DNA of 64,000 nt from Mycobacterium gordonae. Lineage in GTDB: Bacteria; Actinomycetota; Actinomycetes; Mycobacteriales; Mycobacteriaceae. The notes below the pieces were generated by a model. That model saw only the letters and a program-made list of their open reading frames with translations, made no database searches and was not told where the DNA came from. The stretch spans positions 4,372,739 to 4,436,738 of the forward strand of contig NZ_CP070973.1 of assembly GCF_017086405.1 (NCBI RefSeq), in the 5' to 3' direction. The first letter of the stretch is position 1, and each line of letters begins with the position of its first letter. The position numbers were made by a program, and so were the translations under genes. Below, piece after piece: positions 9,414 to 15,784 of the stretch.

Positions 9414-9818
9414 CTACCCGTTGGACGCAATCAGTTGCTCGGCCACGTGTGGCAGTTCATCGTCTTCAGGCATGTAGAAATCGATGTCGCTGTACTGGCC
9501 GCCGAAGCGCTCGCCGAAGTCTTCGATCGTGACGCCACCTTCTAGACGCGGTCGAATGCCGGCAGTCTCAAGTTTCTTTACCCAAAGCAACTCGGGGGCA
9601 TCGGCCGTCCACGTGGTGCCAATCCAACCGACCTGTTGCTCAAGGACGTAGACGGCGACCGCGTGCGGATTGGCCTCATTGGGTTGGTGACGGAGCGTCA
9701 CCTTGACCGGACCTGGACGAAGCCGCGCGACGGCGTCCTCGTAGGGGCTAGTGCCGGCAACGCGGCGGCGGCGAATGCCTTCGACGTCGACTACGCGGAA
9801 CTGTGCTGAGTCGGTCAT
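9414..9818 (-). CDS. HIRAN-domain-like small protein
   Basis: 134 aa from the ATG at 9818 (FRVVDVEGIRRRR near the start). The stretch VKVTLRHQPNEANPHAVAVY followed by VGWIGTTW matches the HIRAN pattern: basic residues, a NPxAVxV core and a VGWI/VGYL strand. HIRAN domains bind single-stranded DNA ends and occur with helicases and nucleases. The remainder (ERFGGQYSDIDFYMPEDDELPHV) is acidic and of unknown fold. It may act with the nuclease at 7780-9120, but a remnant ORF separates them. The HIRAN call is by pattern only. Confidence 0.55.
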   Translation of the reverse strand: MTDSAQFRVVDVEGIRRRRVAGTSPYEDAVARLRPGPVKVTLRHQPNEANPHAVAVYVLEQQVGWIGTTWTADAPELLWVKKLETAGIRPRLEGGVTIEDFGERFGGQYSDIDFYMPEDDELPHVAEQLIASNG

Positions 9819-9909
9819 GGGTGCACAGGATAGGCGTGGAGGGTGACGGCGGGCGTCGGGTGCTGTCGAACCGAAAGGCGTCACTCGCCGACGCCACGCG
9901 CCGTCCGGT

Positions 9910-11679
9910 CTATGCGGCGGTGCCGACCTTGACCACGGCGGCCGGCTGATTTACCGAGACACCGAACCGGCCCTCAACGCGGCAGCGGACGAAGTTTTTT
10001 GTGAAGTCGTCGGCGATGTTCTCTGACCACGCCACGTCGACCGCGCCGTCGTGATCGATGGTCACTGCGCCCTTGCCGAGGACCAGGCCGGTCTTGGAGC
10101 CGAGGCCCTGGTTCAGCACTACGGGCACGCCCCATAGTCGGCGGGCCACCGGGTCGATCGGCACACCGCGGACATCAGTTGCGCCCGAAGTCACTTCGAG
10201 TAGTTCGATTGCCTCCCAATCGGCCGCGGACAGGGCAATGGCACCGGCTTCGTAGCCGTTGGCGTCCAGAGTCGTCAACGCCTTGCGGACGCTGGTGAGT
10301 GCGTTGGTGGCGAACGCTTGGACGACGACGCCGCTGGTGTTCAGGATGCCGGTGAAGTGCTCTCCGGTGCCGTCCCCCGAGATGACCTCGGCCTCGATTG
10401 CTTTCCGCAGACCCCAGAGAAGTTCGTCGGCGACGAAGCGCTCCAGGTCGGTGTTGTCGCTGAGCAGGTACCGCGGGATCTGCTCGGACAGGTGGGCCAC
10501 GACGCGCAGCCGGTTGTCGACGCTGGTGACGCTGACGACCGAGGTCGGTTTCAGGCCACCGGCGGCCACAGGTGCGGCGTTGTTAGTGCGGGCGCTCTGG
10601 CGTAGAAACGAGTAGCTCGGCGGGACGATCCGCACTGGGAGTATGTCGAGCAACGAGGCTGCGGGGCGGCCAGTTTCGACGACGTTGGGCAGCAGCAGCG
10701 TGCTTGTGGTCTGCACGCCGGAGGCGAGCGCCTTCGTGCCGTTGTGCGGCATGGCCTTGACGACGCTCTGCGCGAGGGTCTTCGCGTGTCGGCCGGTCAT
10801 CGCCAGATGCTGGTCGCCGCCGCTTGCTGACCCGCCACCAGATTCCTCCGTGTCCCTGGCCATGGCGTCGAGTTGGGCCAGCAACGCCGCGGACTTCGAG
10901 GCCTCCGCCATAGCCTTGGTGGCTGCCTCGGCGCCGTCGAGGTGCTTCTTGACCTGGTCGGCTTCCTCGGTGGTGAGGTCCCGGTCGAGTTCTTTGGCCA
11001 GCTCGCAGATTTCGCGGGCCTTGGTCAGGTGCTCATCACGTTCGGTGCTCCAGCGGTTGCCCTGCGCGGCCTTCACGCTTTCGCGTGCGCCGACTTTCAT
11101 CAGGGCGCGGTCAAATTCGTTGGTCGGATCGGTGGGTTCGTAGAAGCTCACGGTGTTGTCCTTCGCGTGGAGTTGGGCGCGAGCGACTGTCTCGCGCAGA
11201 GATTCACGGGTGTCGCCCGACTTCGCGGCGGTGATAAGCGCGCGGTCGTTAGCGCCGCGGGTAACGACGGAGACCTCGACGAGGTCAAGGTCGCGGAGCT
11301 CGTTCGCGCCGTCGCTGCCCTTCGTCGCCGTCTTGATCTGGTAGCCGATGGACAGCGCACCGATCCGGCGCGCCTTCACCTGCCGGTACGCGGCCGCGCC
11401 TTCATCGGTGTCGAGGTCAAATCGGCCGAGGATCTTCAGCCCCTCGGCCGTCTCTGAGGCCTCGACGACCTCGCCGACAAAGGCGCGGGGATCTTCGGTG
11501 CGGTGCATCCACAGCAGCGGTACAGTCCGGCCGCTGGCAATGGACTTGGCGAACGCGCCGGGCATCACCCGGTCGCCCTGGTAGTCGATGTTGCCGAAGG
11601 TCGAGGCGAAGCCCTCGAAGGTGCCTTCCTCGAGGCCGGCTGTTTTGATGCCCTCGATGGGCACGGTTTTACGGTGCAT
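9910..11679 (-). CDS. HK97-type prohead protease fused to major capsid protein
   Basis: 589 aa. Residues ~1-165 form an HK97 prohead protease: EGFASTFGNIDYQGDRVMPGAF near the start, WMHRTEDP with a catalytic-type His, and GALSIGYQI carrying the Ser. A helical scaffold-like segment (~190-270) follows. The rest is an HK97-fold capsid (ASGVQTTSTLLLPNVVE, FVADELLWGLRKAIEAEVISGDG, GVPVVLNQGLG). In phiRv1 and phiRv2, as I recall, protease and capsid are separate genes, so the fusion is notable. Transcribed away from the replication genes. No portal or terminase adjoins it, so packaging would depend on a helper phage. Confidence 0.9.
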   Translation of the reverse strand: MHRKTVPIEGIKTAGLEEGTFEGFASTFGNIDYQGDRVMPGAFAKSIASGRTVPLLWMHRTEDPRAFVGEVVEASETAEGLKILGRFDLDTDEGAAAYRQVKARRIGALSIGYQIKTATKGSDGANELRDLDLVEVSVVTRGANDRALITAAKSGDTRESLRETVARAQLHAKDNTVSFYEPTDPTNEFDRALMKVGARESVKAAQGNRWSTERDEHLTKAREICELAKELDRDLTTEEADQVKKHLDGAEAATKAMAEASKSAALLAQLDAMARDTEESGGGSASGGDQHLAMTGRHAKTLAQSVVKAMPHNGTKALASGVQTTSTLLLPNVVETGRPAASLLDILPVRIVPPSYSFLRQSARTNNAAPVAAGGLKPTSVVSVTSVDNRLRVVAHLSEQIPRYLLSDNTDLERFVADELLWGLRKAIEAEVISGDGTGEHFTGILNTSGVVVQAFATNALTSVRKALTTLDANGYEAGAIALSAADWEAIELLEVTSGATDVRGVPIDPVARRLWGVPVVLNQGLGSKTGLVLGKGAVTIDHDGAVDVAWSENIADDFTKNFVRCRVEGRFGVSVNQPAAVVKVGTAA

Positions 11680-11826
11680 GAAATGCCCTTTCGGACAACG
11701 GAAATGGAGGTCTCAACAACGGACACGGCTGCACTGCTAGCGATGTCCGTCGGATTGTTCGCGGCGCGGCTGGCGGGGTTCCCTCTGGGACGACCTGGCC
11801 GCCGCGGTGGCGACGCTCCGCCCTCA

Positions 11827-11985
11827 TCATAACGGGTGGTCCCGCCAAATCCGAGCGTCCCAGTGGTCGGCCGCGTCAACGTCGACCTCGGCGTACTCGT
11901 CGGGCGTGAAAACGCCGTCCCCTCGGCGTATCGGCACGTTCACCGTTCGGCGCGGCTGCTCGTTGACCGGTTCAGGCGTCGTCAT
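11827..11985 (-). CDS. Small acidic protein (52 aa) upstream of the capsid gene
   Basis: ATG at 11985, stop TGA at 11829-11827. It starts MTTPEPVNEQPRRTVNVPIR, then has an acidic DGVFTPDEYAEVDVDAADHWD stretch and ends WRDHPL. It overlaps the 3' end of the upstream 94-aa gene by 14 nt, which supports translational coupling. Composition is typical of small phage head or regulatory proteins. No family recognised. Confidence 0.55.
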   Translation of the reverse strand: MTTPEPVNEQPRRTVNVPIRRGDGVFTPDEYAEVDVDAADHWDARIWRDHPL

Positions 11986-12256
11986 CGCGGTCCACTTCCC
12001 GCTTCATCGCCTCACGCTCCTCGAACCACATCGCATCAAGCGCCCAGCCGTCCAGCTCAACCTGCACACGGTCGCCGTACAGCTCGGTGGCGATCTGCGC
12101 GCACCGAACCGCCAACGCGATCGCCAGATCAAGCGCCGTACCGGCGGTTTTCGCGCGATGCAGGACGCCGGTGCTGCCATCACTGTCCCCGGCCTGCAAC
12201 GCCGCGACCAGCTTGGCCGCCTCGCGCGTCGCCGCCATCAAACCTGGATCTGTCAT
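11972..12256 (-). CDS. Conserved small phage-element protein (94 aa)
   Basis: The ATG at 12256 (MTDPGLMAATREAAKLVAAL) is preceded by GAAAGG about 9 bases upstream. The protein is helical with a LDLAIALAVRCAQIATELYG segment and an acidic end, EVDRDDDA. The frame continues upstream but only through Arg/Gln-rich repeat sequence, so the ATG at 12256 is preferred. The gene lies just downstream of the iteron block and upstream of the capsid module. No family identified. Confidence 0.6.
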   Translation of the reverse strand: MTDPGLMAATREAAKLVAALQAGDSDGSTGVLHRAKTAGTALDLAIALAVRCAQIATELYGDRVQVELDGWALDAMWFEEREAMKREVDRDDDA

Positions 12257-12280
12257 CGGAAACCGGACCTTTCTTCGGTG

Positions 12281-12370
12281 TTTGCTGGCGCATGGCCAAT
12301 GTTTGCTGGGCGTTGCCTGATATTTGCTGCGCCGAGGGGCGAATTTGCTGCGAAAGGGGCGACTTTGCTG
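12281..12370. repeat. Iteron array A: five TTTGCTG repeats at 20-21 bp spacing
   Basis: Exact TTTGCTG starts at 12281, 12302, 12323, 12344 and 12364, spacing 21, 21, 21 and 20, i.e. two helical turns, all on one face of the DNA. The segment is non-coding under my gene calls. Such phased short direct repeats typically bind a replication initiator. See also array B at 12583-12666. Confidence 0.75.
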
Positions 12371-12424
12371 CACGGTAAGGGGGTCCGAGCCTCTGACCAG
12401 CACAAACAAGCCCCTCGGCGCGGT

Positions 12425-12500
12425 AGCTTCGCATTTTTTCGCACGAAAATGCTGGTGGGGGGGTTGAATTAGGCGCCTGAGCTGCAGTTTCGCGAAAAAG
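12425..12500. other. AT-rich palindromic segment between iteron arrays (candidate unwinding region)
   Basis: Within otherwise GC-rich DNA, 12431-12452 is an inverted repeat GCATTTT - 8 nt - AAAATGC, and 12488-12497 is the perfect palindrome TTTCGCGAAA. It lies between two sets of TTTGCTG repeats. With the RepA-like ATPase encoded nearby, an origin of replication for the excised element is the simplest reading. This is inference. Confidence 0.5.
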
Positions 12501-12582
12501 TTCGGGGGGAGAGGCCGACGTACCGGCGCGGGTCGGCCGTTTGCGCTGGTTGGGGCGATTTTGACCCCTATACCGGCCGGTG

Positions 12583-12666
12583 TTTGCCGTGTTCCAAGCC
12601 GGTGTGTTTGCTGGGTGCGGTTCAATGTTTGCTGTGGCGGCGGTCATGCGGTGGCCTTGTTTGCTG
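12583..12666. repeat. Iteron array B: TTTGCTG repeats
   Basis: TTTGCTG at 12607, 12628 (21 bp apart) and 12660, plus a variant TTTGCCG at 12583. Same orientation as array A. The last unit lies inside the 3' end of the WhiB-like gene. Confidence 0.65.
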
Positions 12667-13093
12667 GAATGGCGACGGGGTCGACCACCCGGCCGGCCAC
12701 AACGCCGATTGGCCTGTGGTCCGCGGGCAGGGTGTCGAGCCATGCACGGCAGGCGTGTATGGCCGGGCAGCCGTGGCAGAGGTTGAGGGCGGCGGTGCGG
12801 GCCTGGCGTGTGTCGGCCGTTCGGGTGTCGCCGGTCGCGCGGTCGAACAGCTCTATGTGGCTGCGGCACGACGCACCTGGGAGGTGTGGCGCCGCAGCGG
12901 CCAGCGCTGCCAGGAACTCGGTCAACGACATCCGTGCCGGTGTGGCTGGGTTAGATTCAGCGGCGGGCGGGCGTGGCCGAGCTGTACCGGGTGGTCGGGC
13001 TTTGAGCGCGCGCTTGTAGCAGCCGCAACACAGCGAGCGGCAGTAGGTCGGCTTGCGGCAGCCCTCGACACTGCACGTCGCGGTCATTCCCAT
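12644..13093 (-). CDS. WhiB-like protein with an extra N-terminal Cys cluster
   Basis: 149 aa. Residues 7-25 hold CSVEGCRKPTYCRSLCCGCY, a zinc-knuckle-like set of cysteines. After a Pro/Ala linker, the C-terminal half has a lone Cys (GASCRSH), then LCHGCPAIHAC (CxxCx5C) and an IGVVAG turn. That is the four-Cys Fe-S ligand set plus G-[VI]-x-x-G motif of the WhiB/Wbl family. Phage-borne Wbl proteins (e.g. TM4 WhiB) act as host transcription regulators. The added N-terminal Cys cluster is unusual. ATG at 13093 or 13087; I take the first. Confidence 0.7.
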   Translation of the reverse strand: MGMTATCSVEGCRKPTYCRSLCCGCYKRALKARPPGTARPRPPAAESNPATPARMSLTEFLAALAAAAPHLPGASCRSHIELFDRATGDTRTADTRQARTAALNLCHGCPAIHACRAWLDTLPADHRPIGVVAGRVVDPVAIPANKATA

Positions 13094-13122
13094 TCCTTCC
13101 TCTTCGACATCGTTCGTGTCAC

Positions 13123-13151
13123 TTGACCCGCCCTATAAAGGGCGGGGTCAA
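13123..13151 (-). terminator. Hairpin overlapping the ATPase stop codon
   Basis: TTGACCCGCCCT - ATAA - AGGGCGGGGTCAA, a 12-bp stem with one bulged G. It overlaps the stop codon of the ATPase gene and precedes the WhiB-like gene on the minus strand. It could be an intrinsic terminator or attenuator separating the two; no strong U-tract follows. Confidence 0.5.
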
Positions 13152-14428
13152 TCGTGATTGCCTAGCGCGTGATGGGCGTGATTGCTTGCGTGATAGTCCT
13201 GACCTGCGGTGATGCCTTCTGTCGTGATTGGTTTGCGATCGTCGTGATCACTCGGAGTGTCGAAAAGTGCGTGATTGCTGCTGACCTGCAGTTTTCCTGG
13301 CCTGCGTGATTGGTCGTGCGTAGCAAGGTCGGCCAAGAAGTAGGCGGTGGGGGCGCGGACCTCGCCGCCGCCGCGGTTGCCTTCAAGGCTGACGAGCACG
13401 TGCGTGGCGACGAGTTTGTCGAGCTTGCGACGGGCCTTCTCGATTTCGGCGCGGCCGGGGTTGGTCTTCTCGGTGGTGGCTTGTGCGGCGCCCTTGGCGG
13501 TGAGGCCGTTGACACCGCTTGCCTTGACGAGCTCGACGAGGTCGACGCCGTGCTCGATGGACAGTGAGCCATGCTCCTGGTCGTGCAGCAGGCGGTATGG
13601 CCCGAGCTCCTCGGCTGGCTGTTTGACGTGGCGGAATCCGATGATGGGGTCGCCGGGTTCGCCGTAGAGCAGGACCACTGAGCCGGCTCCTGTGGTGAGC
13701 CATGTGCTGCCGTAGATGTCTGTTACCGACGTGATGGGGCCGCCTGGGTTTGAGCCGCGTTTGACGACGTGGTGCAGCTCAAGCAGTTGGACGCCGGTGT
13801 TGAGGAGCACCTGCCGTGCGCGGTTGTAGGCCGCGCCGACTTGGTCGTCGGATAGCCCTATTGCCGCGTCTTTCAGGCTGTCGATGACCACGACTCTGGC
13901 GCCGAGTTCGCCGGCCATTCCGGTGAGCAGGGCGGGTTGCGCAGCGATGTCAGCCGGTGGCGGGCCGGGGCGCACGACGAGGCCGCCGAGTTCGCGGCGG
14001 TCGTCCTCGCTGAATTGTCGGCCGAGAGATCGTGCGATTTGTTGGGGTCGGTCCATGGCGAGGTAGAGGACGGGCTCTCCCTGGTACGCGACGGGTAGGC
14101 CGAGGACCCGCCCGTCTCCGCAGCCGAGGAGTGCTCTGACGAGCTGGCCCGCCAGTGTGGTTTTGCCGAGGCCTTGTCCGCCCGCAATCATGAGTGCTTC
14201 GCCTTCGGCCCAAAGGACTTGTGTGCCTTCGCCCCACACGGCGGGGATGGCCGGTGGCTGATCGAGGACGAAGCGTGCACCATCGACGTACCTGTCGGGC
14301 TTATCGATCGTGGTTAGTCCGTCATCGGGTGGCTCTAGCGGGCCGCCCTGGTCATCGGTCGGCCATTGCGGTTCGGGTATGGCGGCCAGGCGGCGCGCAG
14401 CGACGAGCCCGGGGTCAGTGCGGGTCAT
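13148..14428 (-). CDS. RepA-like AAA (AAA_25) ATPase of the element
   Basis: 426 aa from the ATG at 14428, whose ATGA overlaps the stop of the upstream gene. Walker A GGQGLGKT at residues 83-90, Walker B VVVIDS, and LHHVVKRG as a RecA-type sensor segment. This is the RepA/DnaB-like ATPase group found in plasmids and prophages that loads or unwinds replication forks. A winged-helix-like region lies near residues 300-370. The last ~50 residues are His/Asp rich (DYHASNHAHHALGNHD) because the DNA there carries CGTGATTG repeats. It is probably the initiator or helicase for the candidate origin at 12281-12666. Confidence 0.8.
   Translation of the reverse strand: MTRTDPGLVAARRLAAIPEPQWPTDDQGGPLEPPDDGLTTIDKPDRYVDGARFVLDQPPAIPAVWGEGTQVLWAEGEALMIAGGQGLGKTTLAGQLVRALLGCGDGRVLGLPVAYQGEPVLYLAMDRPQQIARSLGRQFSEDDRRELGGLVVRPGPPPADIAAQPALLTGMAGELGARVVVIDSLKDAAIGLSDDQVGAAYNRARQVLLNTGVQLLELHHVVKRGSNPGGPITSVTDIYGSTWLTTGAGSVVLLYGEPGDPIIGFRHVKQPAEELGPYRLLHDQEHGSLSIEHGVDLVELVKASGVNGLTAKGAAQATTEKTNPGRAEIEKARRKLDKLVATHVLVSLEGNRGGGEVRAPTAYFLADLATHDQSRRPGKLQVSSNHALFDTPSDHDDRKPITTEGITAGQDYHASNHAHHALGNHD
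13153..13312. repeat. CGTGATTG direct repeats in the 3' end of the ATPase gene
   Basis: Exact CGTGATTG at 13153, 13177, 13223, 13270 and 13305, and CGTGAT variants at 13168, 13189 and 13243: eight units in 160 bp, all one orientation. They encode the His-rich tail of the ATPase. Their density suggests a protein-binding repeat embedded in coding DNA, possibly part of the origin. Confidence 0.6.
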
Positions 14429-14847
14429 GCGACCGCGCCATTGGTGAGGCGGTGCAGAAGTTGGGCGAGTTCGCGATCGGTGCCCCCCCGTCGCCAAAGT
14501 GCTTGCAGCACTTCGATTTCAAGTAGAGGTACCCTGCCCGTTGCGAGGATGTGAAGGGCGGCGTCGCGGCCGCCATCGATCCTGCGGTCGGACAGCGGCG
14601 GTTCGGAGCAGCGGCACGGCCACGGGTCAAAGCATCTGCAGTCGAGTGGCGCGACGCGTCGCGCGGCATCGCGGCGGCGTCGAAGTTGTGAGCGGAGATC
14701 CTGCGATGCCGGCGTGTATTGGCAGCCTTGCCGTCGAAACTGCGATTTCGCCGACTGGTCGGTCTCGTCGCTAGACTCAGCCTTGCCTTTGCTGTTCTGA
14801 GGAGTCCCCCCGGTTTCCCGGCCGGGGGTTTCTCTTTCGGCGCTCAT
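14425..14847 (-). CDS. Conserved phage-element protein, unknown function
   Basis: 140 aa. A polar, low-complexity N-terminus precedes an Arg-rich segment with cysteines (LDCRCFDPWPCRCSEPP) and a helical C-terminus (ALHILATGRVPLLEIEVLQALWRRGG). The last part looks like a compact helical domain seen in mycobacterial prophage genes. It sits between the excisionase-like gene, whose 3' end it overlaps by 4 nt, and the ATPase, which it also overlaps. All three are therefore likely one operon. Function unknown. Confidence 0.6.
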   Translation of the reverse strand: MSAERETPGRETGGTPQNSKGKAESSDETDQSAKSQFRRQGCQYTPASQDLRSQLRRRRDAARRVAPLDCRCFDPWPCRCSEPPLSDRRIDGGRDAALHILATGRVPLLEIEVLQALWRRGGTDRELAQLLHRLTNGAVA

Positions 14848-15092
14848 GCCGACACGACTCCTCGGGGGTCGTCGGTGCGCGTGACGGTGTTCGCGTCGAG
14901 GTATGCGTGGACGTCGGTCCAGCGGTAGAGGACTCGTCTGCCGTGCTTGATGAATCGCGGCCCTGTCCCGCGGTAACGGTCTTGGGCCAGCCGGGCCGCC
15001 GTGGTGTGCAACGCCTCGGCAACCTGCTGGGGCGTGGCCAGTGAGGGGAGCGGCTCAGCCTTAAGCTTCGTGATCTCGGATGATCCTGACAT
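14844..15092 (-). CDS. xis: Excisionase-like MerR/AlpA-type HTH protein
   Basis: 82 aa. The core LATPQQVAEALHTTAARLAQDRYRGTGPRFIKHGRRVLYRWTDVHAYLD has the winged-helix order of HTH_17 (AlpA/excisionase) proteins: a helix-turn-helix, a GTGP wing and a YRWTDV end. Such proteins bend att DNA for excision or activate integrase genes. First gene of the minus-strand operon, divergent from the HTH/integrase operon across 139 bp. The symbol reflects role by analogy. Confidence 0.75.
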   Translation of the reverse strand: MSGSSEITKLKAEPLPSLATPQQVAEALHTTAARLAQDRYRGTGPRFIKHGRRVLYRWTDVHAYLDANTVTRTDDPRGVVSA

Positions 15093-15147
15093 CGTTCGGT
15101 GCGCCTTTCCTTCGGGGTGAGCGAGTGATGAATTACCCGCTCAGTGG

Positions 15148-15157
15148 AACGTACGTT
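15148..15157. promoter_or_regulatory. Palindrome AACGTACGTT in the divergent control region
   Basis: Perfect 10-bp palindrome in the 139-bp gap between the excisionase-like gene and the HTH gene. Two related GCGCGTGT blocks (near 15164 and 15185) follow. It is a candidate operator for the HTH protein encoded at 15232, controlling the switch between integration and replication operons. Inference. Confidence 0.4.
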
Positions 15158-15231
15158 GAACGAGCGCGTGTTGCAAGAATCGCTTGCGCGTGTCTTGCGA
15201 AACTCGGTCACTGCGTGGGAACCTGTGCGCT

Positions 15232-15777
15232 GTGCAGATAATCACCGTGAACGGAAACGCAGTAGGGGACCGGCTGCCGCCACCCGCTGACGAGGTGGCC
15301 CCGACACTGCTCGGATACGCTGTGGCGGAGGTGAAGGCCGGCCCCGCCGACTCCGATCACCTCCCATACGACTTGGTTGCCACGGTGGAGGCGGACGGCA
15401 CCGGAAAGCTGGTTGTCACGAAGCTGACCGCCGAGCAGGTCGATGGTGGACCACCGATCCAACGCGGCGAACTCGCCAAGATCTCCGTCGAGCCGTTCAT
15501 CCGGTACGTCGCGAATAAGGTGGTTTGGCGCAGCGAAGGCAACCGGATCGGCATTCCAGGACCGCCGGAGGATTTCTGGAACCGGGTTGCGGAGAACGGA
15601 CTCACTGACGCCGACCTTCACGACCTCGCACGCCTCTACAGATGGGTGCGCCTACAGGAGGGCAAACCGACCCTGCGGATCGCCGAGGCACTTGGGCTGT
15701 CGACTGCGACTGTGCGCCGCTGGGTCGCCAAGGCTGTCGAGGCAGGGTTCCTCACTCATGCCGAGCGAACGAAGTAA
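15232..15777 (+). CDS. HTH regulator upstream of the integrase
   Basis: 181 aa using the GTG at 15232 (MQIITVNGN). The C-terminus LRIAEALGLSTATVRRWVAKAVEAGFL is a clear helix-turn-helix with a recognition helix ATVRRW. The first ~120 residues form a beta-rich domain of unknown family. There is no upstream ribosome-binding site, so the mRNA may be leaderless. The stop is 7 bp before the integrase ATG, so the two are co-transcribed. It could be the element's repressor or an activator of int. Start uncertain; the frame extends to 15184. Confidence 0.6.
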   Translation: MQIITVNGNAVGDRLPPPADEVAPTLLGYAVAEVKAGPADSDHLPYDLVATVEADGTGKLVVTKLTAEQVDGGPPIQRGELAKISVEPFIRYVANKVVWRSEGNRIGIPGPPEDFWNRVAENGLTDADLHDLARLYRWVRLQEGKPTLRIAEALGLSTATVRRWVAKAVEAGFLTHAERTK

Positions 15778-15784
15778 CCGGGTC

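Noticed and set aside
9172..9477. Plus-strand 101-aa frame between the nuclease and HIRAN genes
   Set aside because: Opposite-strand shadow of the remnant C-terminus; composition is not protein-like.
11669..11830. 53-aa minus-strand frame (MMRAERRHRGG...) between the 52-aa gene and the capsid gene
   Set aside because: ATGA overlap upstream and overlap with the capsid start fit coupling, but the Arg/Pro-rich sequence shows no protein-like pattern. Kept out for lack of support.
12180..12647. 154-aa minus-strand frame starting with ATG overlapping the WhiB-like stop
   Set aside because: The ATGA overlap is tempting, but the translation is Gln/Arg/Pro-rich low complexity produced by the TTTGCTG iterons, and it overlaps the better 94-aa gene in another frame. 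Read as non-coding origin DNA.
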